DNA of 64,000 nt from VFZN01 sp050249615 (GCA_050249615.1 JBFWQE010000007.1:20667-84666); one strand, 5' to 3'; shown: positions 17,724 to 30,849, counted from the stretch's first letter. The notes: generated from the letters alone by a model not told the origin. Program-made: numbers and translations.

Positions 17724-17744
17724 ACTATACCGTTTTACGGTATA
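17724..17744 (-). promoter_or_regulatory. -10 box and perfect palindromic operator of the second padR-ADOP operon
   Basis: TATACCGT-TTT-ACGGTATA (17726-17744) is a perfect inverted repeat with 8-bp arms. On the minus strand it overlaps TATAGT (17724-17729), which ends 6 nt before the GTG of padR. A PadR dimer bound here would cover the promoter. The sequence differs from the operator of the first PadR pair. Confidence 0.7.
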
Positions 17745-17778
17745 CCGTGCCACGGGTCATGGTGTATTGGCAGGGACG

Positions 17779-17808
17779 AAAAAAGGGCCGGGCTATGGCA
17801 CCGGCCCT
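17779..17808 (-). terminator. Rho-independent terminator downstream of nrdJ
   Basis: Read on the minus strand: a GGGCCGG stem, a 9-nt loop, CCGGCCC, then a run of six T. It lies about 100 nt after the nrdJ stop and is the clearest intrinsic terminator in the window. It also separates nrdJ from the padR-ADOP operon. Confidence 0.85.
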
Positions 17809-17820
17809 GGGCGCGCGGCG

Positions 17821-17844
17821 GCGCCGGGACTGGAGTCCCGGCGC
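17821..17844. repeat. 10-bp-arm palindrome GCGCCGGGAC-TGGA-GTCCCGGCGC
   Basis: A perfect inverted repeat with a 4-nt loop and no T-tract lies between the nrdJ stop and its terminator. It could stabilise the 3' end of the transcript or be a dispersed palindromic element. Confidence 0.6.
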
Positions 17845-17901
17845 TCCAGGCCGCACCCGCTCGTCGTGCCGCCCCTCGACGAGCTCAGCGCGGGAACCAC
17901 A

Positions 17902-20769
<2,868 letters not shown>

Positions 20770-20963
20770 GCTCCCTCCAAACGCGAGAGGACACCCCGCC
20801 CCTGTGGGGTGGCCCACTCGGAATCGCTGAACCTTTAGAAAGCTTGTCGCGCGCGTGCGTCGTTCCGTGCAGTCCTGCTCATGGCTTCTGGCTCGAATCC
20901 GTCCGCGACCCCGGCCGCTGGGATGGGCCAACGTCACCGACTTCGTTCCCGCGCGCGAGGCCC

Positions 20964-20992
20964 AATATGCGCCCCCGACCAACCGTTGTCAA
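20964..20992 (-). promoter_or_regulatory. nrdJ promoter candidate
   Basis: On the minus strand TTGACA (20987-20992) is followed after 17 bp by CATATT (20964-20969). Initiation here would give a leader of roughly 190 nt before the nrdJ ATG, unlike the very short leaders elsewhere in the window. No gene is seen in the whole 354-bp gap 20770-21123. Confidence 0.55.
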
Positions 20993-21000
20993 GCGTCCAA

Positions 21001-21048
21001 CCACAAGATGTTGCGTTTTTGTTTTAGGTCGAACGCAAAATGTGGCAG
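21001..21048. promoter_or_regulatory. Tandem NrdR-box-like sites upstream of nrdJ
   Basis: CCACAAGATGTTGCGT (21001-21016) matches the NrdR box consensus acaCwAtATaTwGtgt at 12 of 16 positions including all the strongly conserved ones. ACGCAAAATGTGGCAG (21033-21048) matches 9 of 16, again with every core C, A, AT, T and G in place. The two begin 32 bp apart, three helical turns, which is the known spacing of NrdR box pairs. They lie just upstream of the -35 of the nrdJ promoter. Confidence 0.7.
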
Positions 21049-21123
21049 TTTCTGGCGGCAAATCGAAGTTTCGCCCTATTTTCGCATGACGACCGAGCGA
21101 CCGCAAGCTGACGAACGAGCTCG

Positions 21124-21663
21124 CTAGCGGACGAGCACGGCAGCCATCACGGCCGCCTTGTCGGCCAGCTTGCCCGCGTACACGAGATTGCGCGCCTTCA
21201 GCGCCTCTTCCGCCTGCTGGACGAAACGCCGCGCCGCGTCGAACTGCGTCCGCCCGTCGGCCGACAGCGCCGACGTGTTGACCTTCTCGAGATCGGACGA
21301 GGCCCGGGCCAGCAGCACGCGGATGGACGCCTCGGTCTTGGCTTCTACCCCCGGTGCGGGCGTCAGCGTCAGGGCCGGCGGAGGCGCCGCGCGCGGCTCC
21401 TCCGGCGCCGGTCGTTCGGGCGAGGGCGCGGGAGCCGGCGGCTTCGGCTGCGGCCGGTCCGGTGAGGTGGGCTCGGCCGGCGGCGCGGCCTCGACCAGGA
21501 CCGGCCCGGCCGGCTCGGTGTAGATCGCCACGATCCGCGGCGGCGCCGGTGGAGGCGCCATCTCCGGCAACTCCGGTTCGGGCGCCGGGGCGGCCGCACG
21601 CGTGGCGCAGCCGGCTCCGCCCACGACCAGGACCGCCACGACGGCGAGGGGGGCCAGTCGCAT
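21124..21663 (-). CDS. Proline-rich lipoprotein with a helical C-terminal domain
   Basis: 179 residues. A lipoprotein signal ends in the lipobox VGGAGC (Cys19). Residues 25-105 are proline/alanine/glutamate-rich and probably extended. Residues 110-179 (VLLARASSDLEKVNTSALSADG onward) look helical, like a small DUF4398-type domain. It starts 10 nt after the histidine kinase stop and is probably co-transcribed with it. A role as an envelope spacer or sensor accessory is a guess. Confidence 0.75.
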   Translation of the reverse strand: MRLAPLAVVAVLVVGGAGCATRAAAPAPEPELPEMAPPPAPPRIVAIYTEPAGPVLVEAAPPAEPTSPDRPQPKPPAPAPSPERPAPEEPRAAPPPALTLTPAPGVEAKTEASIRVLLARASSDLEKVNTSALSADGRTQFDAARRFVQQAEEALKARNLVYAGKLADKAAVMAAVLVR

Positions 21664-21673
21664 CCCTTCGATC

Positions 21674-23122
21674 CTAACGCGCCCGGGGGAGTTTGATCAC
21701 GAATGTTGTCCCCGTCCCGACCGTGGACTCCACGTCGATGTCGCCATTGTGGAGCTGAATCGTCCTGAACACGAGGGACAGCCCGATGCCGCTGCCGCGC
21801 TTCTTCGTCGTGAAGTAGAGGTCGAAGATGCGCGCCAGGTGCTCGGGCGCGATGCCCTCCCCGGTGTCCTGCACGCGGATCTCGACGCGCCCGTCACGGC
21901 CCACGGCGCACGCAATGCGGAGCTTGCCACCACGGGGCATGGCCTGGACGGCGTTCTGCGCCAGGTTCAGGAGCGCCTGCCGCAGCAGGGGCTCGTCGCC
22001 CTCGATGGCCAGGTTCGAGTCCTGGCACGCGTGCTCGCAGGCGACGCCCCCTTTCTCGCCCTCGACGCGCACCGCGTCGAGGACGCTGGTGACGAGGGGC
22101 ATCGTCTTCACCGGCGCCAGCGTCACGTCCTCGGGGCGCACGAACTTCAGGAACCCCTGCACCACGTCGTCCAGGCGCCGGATCTCGTTGCCAATCACCT
22201 CGACGTGCCGCGTGGCCGATGCCGGGTCCGGGGAAGCGAGCTTCTGCTTGAGCAGCTCGAGGTGGATGGTCATCGCGTTCAGCGGGTTCTTCACCTCGTG
22301 CGCGACGCCGGCGGTGAGGCGGCCGAGCGAGGCCACGCGACGGGTGAGGTCGGCGAGCTGGGCCCGCTTGGGCCCGTCGCCAATCGCTGACTGCAGCTGA
22401 GCGGACACCTGGTCGAAGACATCGCCCAGGCCGCGGAACTCCTCGTCCTGCAGGTCGAGCCGCGTGACGACCTCGCCGCGGCCCAGTCGCGACAGCCCGC
22501 TCGTGATCACGTGGATCGGCCGCAGGACGATCTGCGCCAGCGCCATCGCGACGACCACCGAGATGAGCAGGGCCAGGCTCACCGCCACGCCGGCCGAGAG
22601 CAGAGGGCGCTCGAGCTCGCGGCGCACGAAGATGGTGTTGAGGCCGATGCAGATCTCCCCGAACGGCTCGTCGTCCAGGGCCAGCGGCTGGCGCCACTCG
22701 AACGTCCGCCCCTCCGCGTAGACGGCCCGCACCTGCTGGTAGCCCGAGGCGTTCACCAGCGCCATCAGATCCTCGCCGCGGGGCAGCGTCTTGCCGACCT
22801 GCGCGGGGTCGTTGGCTGCAATCACAGTGCGCGTCCGGTCCACGATGGCGGCGTACAGCACTTCGGGGGAGTAGATGGCCGTCTCGAGGGCCAGGCGGAC
22901 CTGCGGGCTCGACCGGATGTCCTGGTAGGCGGTCTCGTGGCTGAGCACGGCCCCGCTGGTCTGGTGCACCACGCTCGACGCCACGAACTCCGCGCGCGCG
23001 GCGCTCTGCTCCAGCAGCACCCGCACGAGCGTCCCCACCTGGAGCACCGACAGCCCGATGACGACGAGCGCCACGATGGTGGTGACGCCGAGCACCTGCT
23101 TCTGCTTGATCGAGAGGGGCAT
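21674..23122 (-). CDS. Membrane sensor histidine kinase (NtrB/ZraS-like)
   Basis: 482 residues. A first membrane helix (10-32) and a second (about 178-203) bracket a periplasmic sensor domain of about 145 residues. A HAMP linker (LRPIHVITSGLSRLGRGEVVTRL) leads to the H-box VAHEVKNPLNAM (His near 275), the N-box LLNLAQNAVQAM, and the G boxes DTGEGIAPEHLARIFDLYF and GSGIGLSL. The HEVKNPL form is typical of kinases paired with sigma-54 activators, and such an activator is encoded two genes upstream at 25236-26636. The ATG follows immediately after repeat family B with no recognisable ribosome-binding site. Confidence 0.9.
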   Translation of the reverse strand: MPLSIKQKQVLGVTTIVALVVIGLSVLQVGTLVRVLLEQSAARAEFVASSVVHQTSGAVLSHETAYQDIRSSPQVRLALETAIYSPEVLYAAIVDRTRTVIAANDPAQVGKTLPRGEDLMALVNASGYQQVRAVYAEGRTFEWRQPLALDDEPFGEICIGLNTIFVRRELERPLLSAGVAVSLALLISVVVAMALAQIVLRPIHVITSGLSRLGRGEVVTRLDLQDEEFRGLGDVFDQVSAQLQSAIGDGPKRAQLADLTRRVASLGRLTAGVAHEVKNPLNAMTIHLELLKQKLASPDPASATRHVEVIGNEIRRLDDVVQGFLKFVRPEDVTLAPVKTMPLVTSVLDAVRVEGEKGGVACEHACQDSNLAIEGDEPLLRQALLNLAQNAVQAMPRGGKLRIACAVGRDGRVEIRVQDTGEGIAPEHLARIFDLYFTTKKRGSGIGLSLVFRTIQLHNGDIDVESTVGTGTTFVIKLPRAR

Positions 23123-23126
23123 GGTC

Positions 23127-23213
23127 GGGTGCGATCAGGTGCGATCAGGTGCGGGCAGGTGCGAACAGGTGCGGGCAGGTGCGAACAGGTGCGGACAGGT
23201 GCGGGCAGGTGCG
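23127..23213. repeat. 10-bp tandem repeat GGTGCGGGCA-type (family B, copy 2)
   Basis: At least eight copies of GGTGCGAACA, GGTGCGGGCA, GGTGCGATCA or GGTGCGGACA run from the histidine kinase ATG into the assembly gap. The true array is therefore longer than shown. Confidence 0.9.
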
Positions 23214-23313
23214 NNNNNNNNNNNNNNNNNNNNNNNNNNNNNNNNNNNNNNNNNNNNNNNNNNNNNNNNNNNNNNNNNNNNNNNNNNNNNNNNNNNNNNN
23301 NNNNNNNNNNNNN
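23214..23313. other. Assembly gap of 100 N
   Basis: Exactly 100 N, the conventional placeholder for a gap of unknown length, placed inside repeat family B between the amidase stop and the histidine kinase start. Confidence 0.98.
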
Positions 23314-23326
23314 GCTCGCATGATCG

Positions 23327-25235
23327 TCACCGCACGGGGGGCACGAGGCGGAGGGTCGCGACGCCCTGTGCCGTTCCTATGACGACGCGGAGCGTGCCCT
23401 CCTGCAGCCACGGGCGCTGGTACGGGGGGAGGACGATGGCCCCCCGGCTGGACACGGCGGCGGGATCGACGAGCCGGTGCAGCACCGGGCCATCGGGCCC
23501 GGGCGCGGCGCGGTGAATCGACGCCGAGGCCGTGCCCGCCGGCAGATCGAACGACAACCGGCCCGAGACGGGGTCGAACTCGAAGCGCACGGCCATCGGC
23601 GCCACAGCCGCCCCTTCCGCCGACGCCGTGAACGCCACCGGGCGCGGCGCCTGCCCGTTCACCAGCGGCGGTGTCGTCGGGGACGGGCGGCGCGGGCGCG
23701 CAGCCTGCTCGTACGCATAGGCCAGCGCGACCAGCCGCGCATCGCTCCAGGCCGGGCCGAGCAATTCGAAGCCGATCGGCACGCCGTCGGCCGTGAAGCC
23801 GGCAGGCATGGCCATCGCCGGGAAGCCGGTGGACGCGCTCAGCTGGCAGTTGGTCCCGCGCTGCGGCTCCTCCACGACGACGGGGCGGCGCCGCAGCGTC
23901 GGGTACGCGAGCGCCTCGACGCGATGCTCGGCGAACGCCGCGCTCACCAGCGAGGCCGCCAGCTGGCGCCGGCCCTGCACCTTGCGGATTTCCTCGGAGT
24001 CGGCGACGGCGGCATTGCGCAGCTTGAAGGTGGTTTCAAGGGCCGCGTGGAACGCCCCGCGGTCCAGGATCTCCTGCAGCGACTTCACGGGCGCGTTCGG
24101 GAACTGCGCCAGGTACTGCATGAGGTCGGTCTTGAACTCGAGGTTGATGAGGCTGGAGGCCCCCACGACCTCGTCGAGACCGGGGATGGCGATCTCCACG
24201 ATCTCGGCGCCCTGCGCTTTCATCTGCTCCACCGCCCGCCGCACGATGCCCGACACCTCCTCGTCCTCGGGCGCCGTCCCGAAGAAGTTCTTCAGCACGC
24301 CGATGCGTGCGCCCTTCAGCGCGCCGCCGTCCAGGCTGCCGGCAAAGCCCTTCGGAAGCCGTCCGCGGCTGGCGGCCGTGGTGGCATCCGACGGGTCCTC
24401 CCCCACAGTCGCATCGAGCAGCAACGCCAGGTCGGCGACGGTGCGCGCCAGCGGCCCGCCGATATCCTGCGTGTGCGAGAGCGGGATGATGCCGGTGCGG
24501 CTCGAGAGGCCCAGGGTGCCGCGCAGGCCGAACAGGTTGTTGTTGGCGGCAGGGATCCGGATGGAACCGCACGTGTCGCTGGCCATCCCGCCGAGGGCGA
24601 AGCTCGCGGCCACGGCGGCGGCGGTGCCGCCGCTCGATCCGCCGGGCGTGCGCGCGGGATCGTACGGGTTGCGCGTCTGCCCGCCCAGCGAGCTGATGGT
24701 GATGATGCCGGCCGCCAGCTCGTGCAGGTTCGTCTTGCCGAGGATCACCGCGCCGGCGTCGCGCAGCTTCTTCACCTGGAAGGCGTCGCGCCCGGTGGAG
24801 AACCCGGCGAGCGCCACCGAGCCGCCGGTCGTCGGCAGGTCGGCCGTCTCGTAGTTGTCCTTGATGACGACGGGGATCCCGTGGAGGGGGCCGCGCGGCC
24901 CGCGCTCGCGGCGCTCGCGGTCGAGCGCGTCGGCCTCGTCCAGGGCGCGGGGGTTGAGCGCAATCATCGCGTTCAGCGCCGGGCCCTGCTTGTCGTAGGC
25001 CGCGATGCGCGCCAGGTGAGCGGCCGTGATGTCGCGCGCGGTGGCCCGTCCGGCGCGCATCTCCTCCTGGAGGTCCTGGATGGAGCGCTCCACGATGTCG
25101 ACCACAGGCGCAGGCGCGCCCGCCTCAGGTCGGCGTGGCGGCTGGGCGTCCGGCGAGGCGAGAGCCACCAGCCCCGCGGAGAGGCACACGGCGACCGCGG
25201 CGCCGATGAGCACGGCCGGGTGACGGCGCGGCGCC

Positions 25236-25255
<20 letters not shown>
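23327..25255 (-). CDS. Exported amidase-signature hydrolase with a C-terminal beta-domain
   Basis: 642 residues. An N-terminal signal (RRAARAPRR followed by VLIGAAVAVCLSAGLVALA) predicts export. The amidase-signature triad is visible: Lys in PVVIKDNYE (about 135), cis-Ser in ARTPGGSSGGTAAAVA (about 210) and the nucleophile Ser in DTCGSIRIPA (about 233), where Cys replaces the usual Gly before Gly-Ser. Residues about 555-642 form an extra domain with ASASIHRAAPGPDGPVLHRL, which resembles a CHRD domain. It hydrolyses an amide bond; the substrate is unknown. The start overlaps the response-regulator gene by 20 nt, so it belongs to that transcription unit. Confidence 0.88.
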
Positions 25256-26636
<1,381 letters not shown>

Positions 26637-26643
26637 GGAATCG

Positions 26644-26649
26644 AGTGTA
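26644..26649 (-). promoter_or_regulatory. -10 box TACACT, 7 nt before the NtrC-type GTG
   Basis: Minus strand: TACACT, then CGATTCC, then GTG. The geometry equals that of the RraA-like and APC genes and implies a leaderless transcript. The 29-bp divergent region must also serve the CPBP gene. Confidence 0.5.
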
Positions 26650-26665
26650 CCATCCCTGACGAGCG

Positions 26666-27361
26666 ATGACCCCGCGCCGCCCGTGGCAATCCCTCTGGGA
26701 AGTTGTCCTCTGCTCGGGGTATCCCACGCAGCTGGCGCTCAGCGGAATGGCCCGGCTGGCCGGCCTCACGCCGCAGTCCCCCGACGGGACGCTTTCCCTC
26801 TCCTTCGTGGCCGTGGTGTCCGCCGCCGATACGGTCGTGCTGGTGGGCCTCATCCTGTGGCTGCTTCAGCGCCGCGGCGAGTCGCCGCGGGAGGTTTTCC
26901 TGGGCCATCGCCACCAGGGTGTGGAGGCCGGGCTCGGCGTCATCCTCGCCCCCGCTGTCCTCTTCCTCATCTGGTTCACGTTGTGGCTGCTCCAGGCCGT
27001 CGCGCCGGCGCTCAGGACCGTGCCCGACAACCCGTTCGAGGCGTTCGCCGCCTCGCCCGGGAGCGCCTTCGTGCTCCTCGCGCTCTCGGTGGTCGCCGGA
27101 GGCGTTCGCGAGGAGATCCAGCGCTCTTTCCTGCTCCACCGGTTCCGCGACGACCTGGGCGGCGCCGGCTGGGGCCTGTTGGCCACCTCGCTCGTCTTCG
27201 GCCTGGGCCACGTCCTGCAAGGCTGGGATGCCGTGGTGGTGACGGCGCTGCTGGGCGCGGCGTGGGGCACGGTCTACCTCGCCCGCGGAAGCATCACGGC
27301 CAGCCTGGTGAGCCACGCCCTCGCCAACGCCGCGCAGGTCGTGATTGCCCACCTCCGATAA
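26666..27361 (+). CDS. CPBP-family intramembrane metalloprotease
   Basis: 231 residues with about six or seven hydrophobic helices. The CPBP/Abi motifs are present: GGVREEIQRSFLL (EExxxR, about 149-157), the FGLGH motif (about 177-181) and a late His in LVSHALAN. These place the active site in the membrane as in Rce1-like proteases. Targets are unknown. It is divergent from the sigma-54 activator and converges on the TamA/TamB operon across a repeat array that fills the whole gap. Confidence 0.88.
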   Translation: MTPRRPWQSLWEVVLCSGYPTQLALSGMARLAGLTPQSPDGTLSLSFVAVVSAADTVVLVGLILWLLQRRGESPREVFLGHRHQGVEAGLGVILAPAVLFLIWFTLWLLQAVAPALRTVPDNPFEAFAASPGSAFVLLALSVVAGGVREEIQRSFLLHRFRDDLGGAGWGLLATSLVFGLGHVLQGWDAVVVTALLGAAWGTVYLARGSITASLVSHALANAAQVVIAHLR

Positions 27362-27365
27362 CACC

Positions 27366-27437
27366 CTCGAACCCGAGAACCCGAGAACCCAAGAACCCGA
27401 GAACCCGAGAACCTGAGAACCCGAGAACCCGAGAACC
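27366..27437. repeat. 8-bp tandem repeat CGAGAACC (family F, copy 1)
   Basis: Nine near-perfect units of CGAGAACC (one CAAGAACC, one TGAGAACC) occupy the entire 75 bp between two convergent stop codons. No separate terminator is visible. Confidence 0.9.
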
Positions 27438-27910
27438 TATTGAGGCAGTATGACCACCTCCGCCCGCCGCCTGAGGTCGCTCAGCCAGTCCGCGATGAGA
27501 TCCGCGCGCCGTTCGTCGGCGACGAATCGCTGCTGCAGGTACGCGGCGATGCGCAGGTCGTCCCGGACCCAGGCGCGCAGGCGGCCTTCAGTGAATCCGC
27601 CCCGAGCCAGCACCCCGGCCAGGGCGTCGTCCCCGCCGGCACGCGCCCGCACTTCCGCCAGCCGTGCCTCGACGCGCTCGACCGGCGGCGCGGGCGGCTC
27701 GTAGCGATCGGCTTCGATGAGCATGAGCTGGCGATCGACGAGGCGCTGAGTGACGTCGGCGTCCACCTCGCCGCCTTCCACGAGGCCGAGCGCGAGGACG
27801 GTTCGCGCGTCCGACAGGGTGATGACGTGACCTGAGACGATCGCGATCGTCCGGTCCAGGAGCTCCGGCGCCTGGGCCACCACCAGGCAGGCGGCCAGCA
27901 GGAACGGCAT
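27437..27910 (-). CDS. SurA N-terminal-domain-like periplasmic protein without a PPIase domain
   Basis: 157 residues with a short signal peptide (PFLLAACLVVAQA). LLDRTIAIVSGHVITLSDART followed by TQRLVDRQLMLIEADRY corresponds to the N-terminal chaperone lobe of SurA/PpiD-type proteins; the parvulin domain is absent. Its start overlaps the stop of the BamA/TamA-like gene by one base (TGATG), so the two are translationally linked. A role in carrying or holding outer-membrane proteins near the Omp85 partner is inferred from this linkage. Confidence 0.7.
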   Translation of the reverse strand: MPFLLAACLVVAQAPELLDRTIAIVSGHVITLSDARTVLALGLVEGGEVDADVTQRLVDRQLMLIEADRYEPPAPPVERVEARLAEVRARAGGDDALAGVLARGGFTEGRLRAWVRDDLRIAAYLQQRFVADERRADLIADWLSDLRRRAEVVILPQ

Positions 27911-30849
27911 CAGAAGGCCTGCCCCAATGAGATGTGCACGATCATGCCGCGCTCCCGGCTGCCGCTCGCCAGCGTGCGCGGGTTCACCTTGAACCCGAAG
28001 TCCACCCGCAGCGGTCCGATGGGCGACCGATAGCGCGCGCCGAAGCCGGCCGCGAGCCTCAGGTCGCCGAGATCGATGTCGCCGACCTGCTTGAAGATGT
28101 TTCCGGCGTCGAGGAAACCGACGAGTCCGACGCCTTTCCAGTATGGCGCCCTGAGCTCGGCGTTCACGACCACCAGCCCGTTGCCGCCCTGCGGAAAGCC
28201 CTGGGAATCGAGCGTGTCGGCCGTCCCGAGCCGATCCAGCGCGAAGCCGCGGACCGTGGTGTCGCCGCCCGCGAAGAACCGCTCGCTCGCCGGCAGGTCC
28301 TCCACCACGTCGACGATCTGCTGCCCGTCCTCTCCGAGGATCGGGTTGCCGTCCTGGTCCACGCGCGGGACCTCGCGCGCGAAACCGGTGGCGAAGCCGG
28401 CCCGCACGCCGCCGGCAAGGACGAAGCCCCTGCCCGGCAGCCGGCGGTAGAGGAACCCCTGCAGGAAGGTCTTGGCAAAGCCCACCTCCGACCCGTACGC
28501 CCGTGCCGCCACCGCGCCGTCGAGCCCGATGACCGCCCCGCGTTGAGGGTCCAGCACGTCGTCCCTCGAATCGCGCAGGAGCGCCCCGAAGAAGGTGGAC
28601 AGGCGCACCTGCGGAAACAGGCGGTCGATGAGCAGCCGATCCTCGGCCGCGATCTGCTCGTCGAAGAGTTCGGTGAAGTCGTTCGTGTAGCGGCCCGTCA
28701 CGGTGAAGCCCGCGCCGAACCGCCGTGCGTAGTCGGTGCGCACGCCGCGCCGGTCGAAGGTGAAGCTGGCGCGAATGCCGCGCTCGAGGAAGGCCGTGAC
28801 CTGCGCATCACCAGGCGTCCCGAACGCCCGCGGCTCGCGGAACGTGCCGGTCAGGCGGTAGTCGTTGAAGCCGTATCCGCCCGTGTCGGTCGAGTCGGCG
28901 CTGTCGATGGCGGGATCGCGCGGGCGCAGCGAGACGCGGGAGAACAGGCTGAGGCTCCGGTTCTTGCCCCACAGGTTCCGGCGGCTCACCTCGAAGAACC
29001 CGCGGGGCGCCACCTCGACGCGCTCGTCCGCGACGCCGCCCGTTCCCTGCCGGAGCCGGCGCCCCACCTCGAGGCCGCCCCCGTAGGTCACCGCCGTCGC
29101 AGGGGCTTCCTCCACGGTCACGAGCACGTCGCGCTGCGGCGTGCCGGGGCGCGGCAGGTCCACGATGCGCACCCGCCTGAAGAGCCCGAGCTGGCTCAGG
29201 CGCTGCTGGCTCTCGGCGAGGGCGTCGGCGCCCAGCGGCACGCCGGGCCGGATGCTCAGCTCGCGCCGAATCACGTCGGCGCTGGTCCTGGTGTTTCCGG
29301 TGATGAGCACGTGATCCACCACGGCCTGCTCACCCGCCAGGATGCTCCACGCCACCGACACGCGCTGGTTCCCGTCATCGAACGCCAGCGTCGGTGTCAC
29401 GCGTGCCGACACGTAGCCGAGGTTGCGATAGTGACGCTCGAGCGCATCGCGATCCGCCGCCAGCTGCGGCCGATAGAACGGGCGTCCGGCCACGAGCCCC
29501 AGCAGGGCGCGCAGGTCGGGCTCGGGCAGGCCCGCCGTCCCGTCCAGGGTCACGCCGGACACCGTCGTCCGTACGCCCTCGACGATCGTCAGCTGCACGT
29601 CCACGGGCCGGAATCGCACGCCGCCCTCGGCCTCCTCGGGCAGCACCTCGATGGACGGCTTCACCGCCACGCGCTGGTATCCGCGCACGCGATAGAGTTC
29701 CTCGATGGCCACGGCAATGGCCGCGACGCGGGCGTCCACGAAGGGATCCCCCCTCGTCAGTTTCAGCAGCGGCTCGATCTCCGCGGCGGGCACCGAGGTA
29801 TTCCCTTCGAGGCCGACGGCGCCCATGCGGTGCAGCGGGCCCCGTTCGATCGTGAAGGTCAGGACGAGGTCGCCGCTCTGCTCGGCCCGGGCGTAGGTGG
29901 CCCGCGCGGCGCGATACCCGCGCTGGCGCAGGTAGGCCTCGATGCTGCGGCTCGCGTCTTCGAGCAGGTCCTCGTCCACCGAGCGCTCTTCGCGAACGGG
30001 TACGAGCGACTCCAGCACGCCGCGGGGCAGCGGGTCGCCGGCGTACTCGAGCCGCACGCGCGGCCCGGTGATCACGTGCACCACCACGCTCGCGGTATGG
30101 CCCTCGTCGTCGAAGGTCGTCGTCTCGCGGACCGAGGCCTCGTAGAAGCCGTCGGCGCGGAGGCGGCTCTCGTACGCCGACAGGCGCTCCTCCAGTTCCA
30201 GCCGGTCGAAGGGCTGGCCGGGATCGATGCGGAGGAAGCCCAGGATGCGGTTGGGCGCCTCGCGGGGGGTGCCCGTCACCGAGGAGGTGAGGACCACGGT
30301 GCGCGGACCGCGGTCGGCCGCCAGGGTCAGCCACACCTCGCCGGCCGTCTTCCCGGGCTCCACTCGCGGCACGACGGTCGCGGCGCGATAGCCGTGGTCG
30401 CGGTAGAAGTCGGTGACGGCGGCGGCCATCTCTGCCGCCCGCGAGGCGGGGGGCCGATCGCCGAAGCGCTCGCTCACCACCGTCCGCTGGGCGACGGACG
30501 ACAGGCTGCCGCCCCCGTCAATCGTCACCCGGGTGATCTGACGGATGGGGCGCAGGAACCAGCGCAGGGCCACGCCGGCGCCGCCCGGCGCCGCGCTGGC
30601 GAAGACCCGGACGTCGTCGTAGCGGCCGAGGCCGACGAGGTGGTCCATCGTGTCGCGCACGCGCTCCATGGCCAGCGGCTGGCCGATGCGCGTCTCGATC
30701 AGCTCGAGCACGCCCGACTCGAGCACGGGGCCGTCGGCCGTCTCCACCAGGACGTCCGCGATGGGCTGGCCGATGAAGGCGTCGGGCGAGGCGAGGGCGG
30801 GCCGCGCGGCGGCGAGCAGGGCGATGGCCGCGAGCAGCAGCACGCGCAT
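27910..30849 (-). CDS. Omp85-family outer-membrane assembly protein (BamA/TamA-like)
   Basis: 979 residues with a signal peptide (LLLAAIALLAAARPALA). Several POTRA repeats cover about 20-580 (for example GDPFVDARVAAIAVAIEELYRVRGY). The C-terminal 350 residues form a beta-barrel with strand pattern ending GPLRVDFGFKV and terminal Phe in SLGQAF, the outer-membrane insertion signal. Position between TamB and a SurA-like protein favours a TamA role, although the POTRA count looks larger than in proteobacterial TamA. The ATG at 30849 overlaps the TamB stop by one base; the much longer frame upstream is shadow of tamB. Confidence 0.9.
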   Translation of the reverse strand: MRVLLLAAIALLAAARPALASPDAFIGQPIADVLVETADGPVLESGVLELIETRIGQPLAMERVRDTMDHLVGLGRYDDVRVFASAAPGGAGVALRWFLRPIRQITRVTIDGGGSLSSVAQRTVVSERFGDRPPASRAAEMAAAVTDFYRDHGYRAATVVPRVEPGKTAGEVWLTLAADRGPRTVVLTSSVTGTPREAPNRILGFLRIDPGQPFDRLELEERLSAYESRLRADGFYEASVRETTTFDDEGHTASVVVHVITGPRVRLEYAGDPLPRGVLESLVPVREERSVDEDLLEDASRSIEAYLRQRGYRAARATYARAEQSGDLVLTFTIERGPLHRMGAVGLEGNTSVPAAEIEPLLKLTRGDPFVDARVAAIAVAIEELYRVRGYQRVAVKPSIEVLPEEAEGGVRFRPVDVQLTIVEGVRTTVSGVTLDGTAGLPEPDLRALLGLVAGRPFYRPQLAADRDALERHYRNLGYVSARVTPTLAFDDGNQRVSVAWSILAGEQAVVDHVLITGNTRTSADVIRRELSIRPGVPLGADALAESQQRLSQLGLFRRVRIVDLPRPGTPQRDVLVTVEEAPATAVTYGGGLEVGRRLRQGTGGVADERVEVAPRGFFEVSRRNLWGKNRSLSLFSRVSLRPRDPAIDSADSTDTGGYGFNDYRLTGTFREPRAFGTPGDAQVTAFLERGIRASFTFDRRGVRTDYARRFGAGFTVTGRYTNDFTELFDEQIAAEDRLLIDRLFPQVRLSTFFGALLRDSRDDVLDPQRGAVIGLDGAVAARAYGSEVGFAKTFLQGFLYRRLPGRGFVLAGGVRAGFATGFAREVPRVDQDGNPILGEDGQQIVDVVEDLPASERFFAGGDTTVRGFALDRLGTADTLDSQGFPQGGNGLVVVNAELRAPYWKGVGLVGFLDAGNIFKQVGDIDLGDLRLAAGFGARYRSPIGPLRVDFGFKVNPRTLASGSRERGMIVHISLGQAF

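Noticed and set aside
20770..20982. N-terminal extension of NrdJ to 20982
   Set aside because: A strong GGAGGGAG ribosome-binding site sits directly before the ATG at 20769, and the extension would include the leader and end near the promoter.
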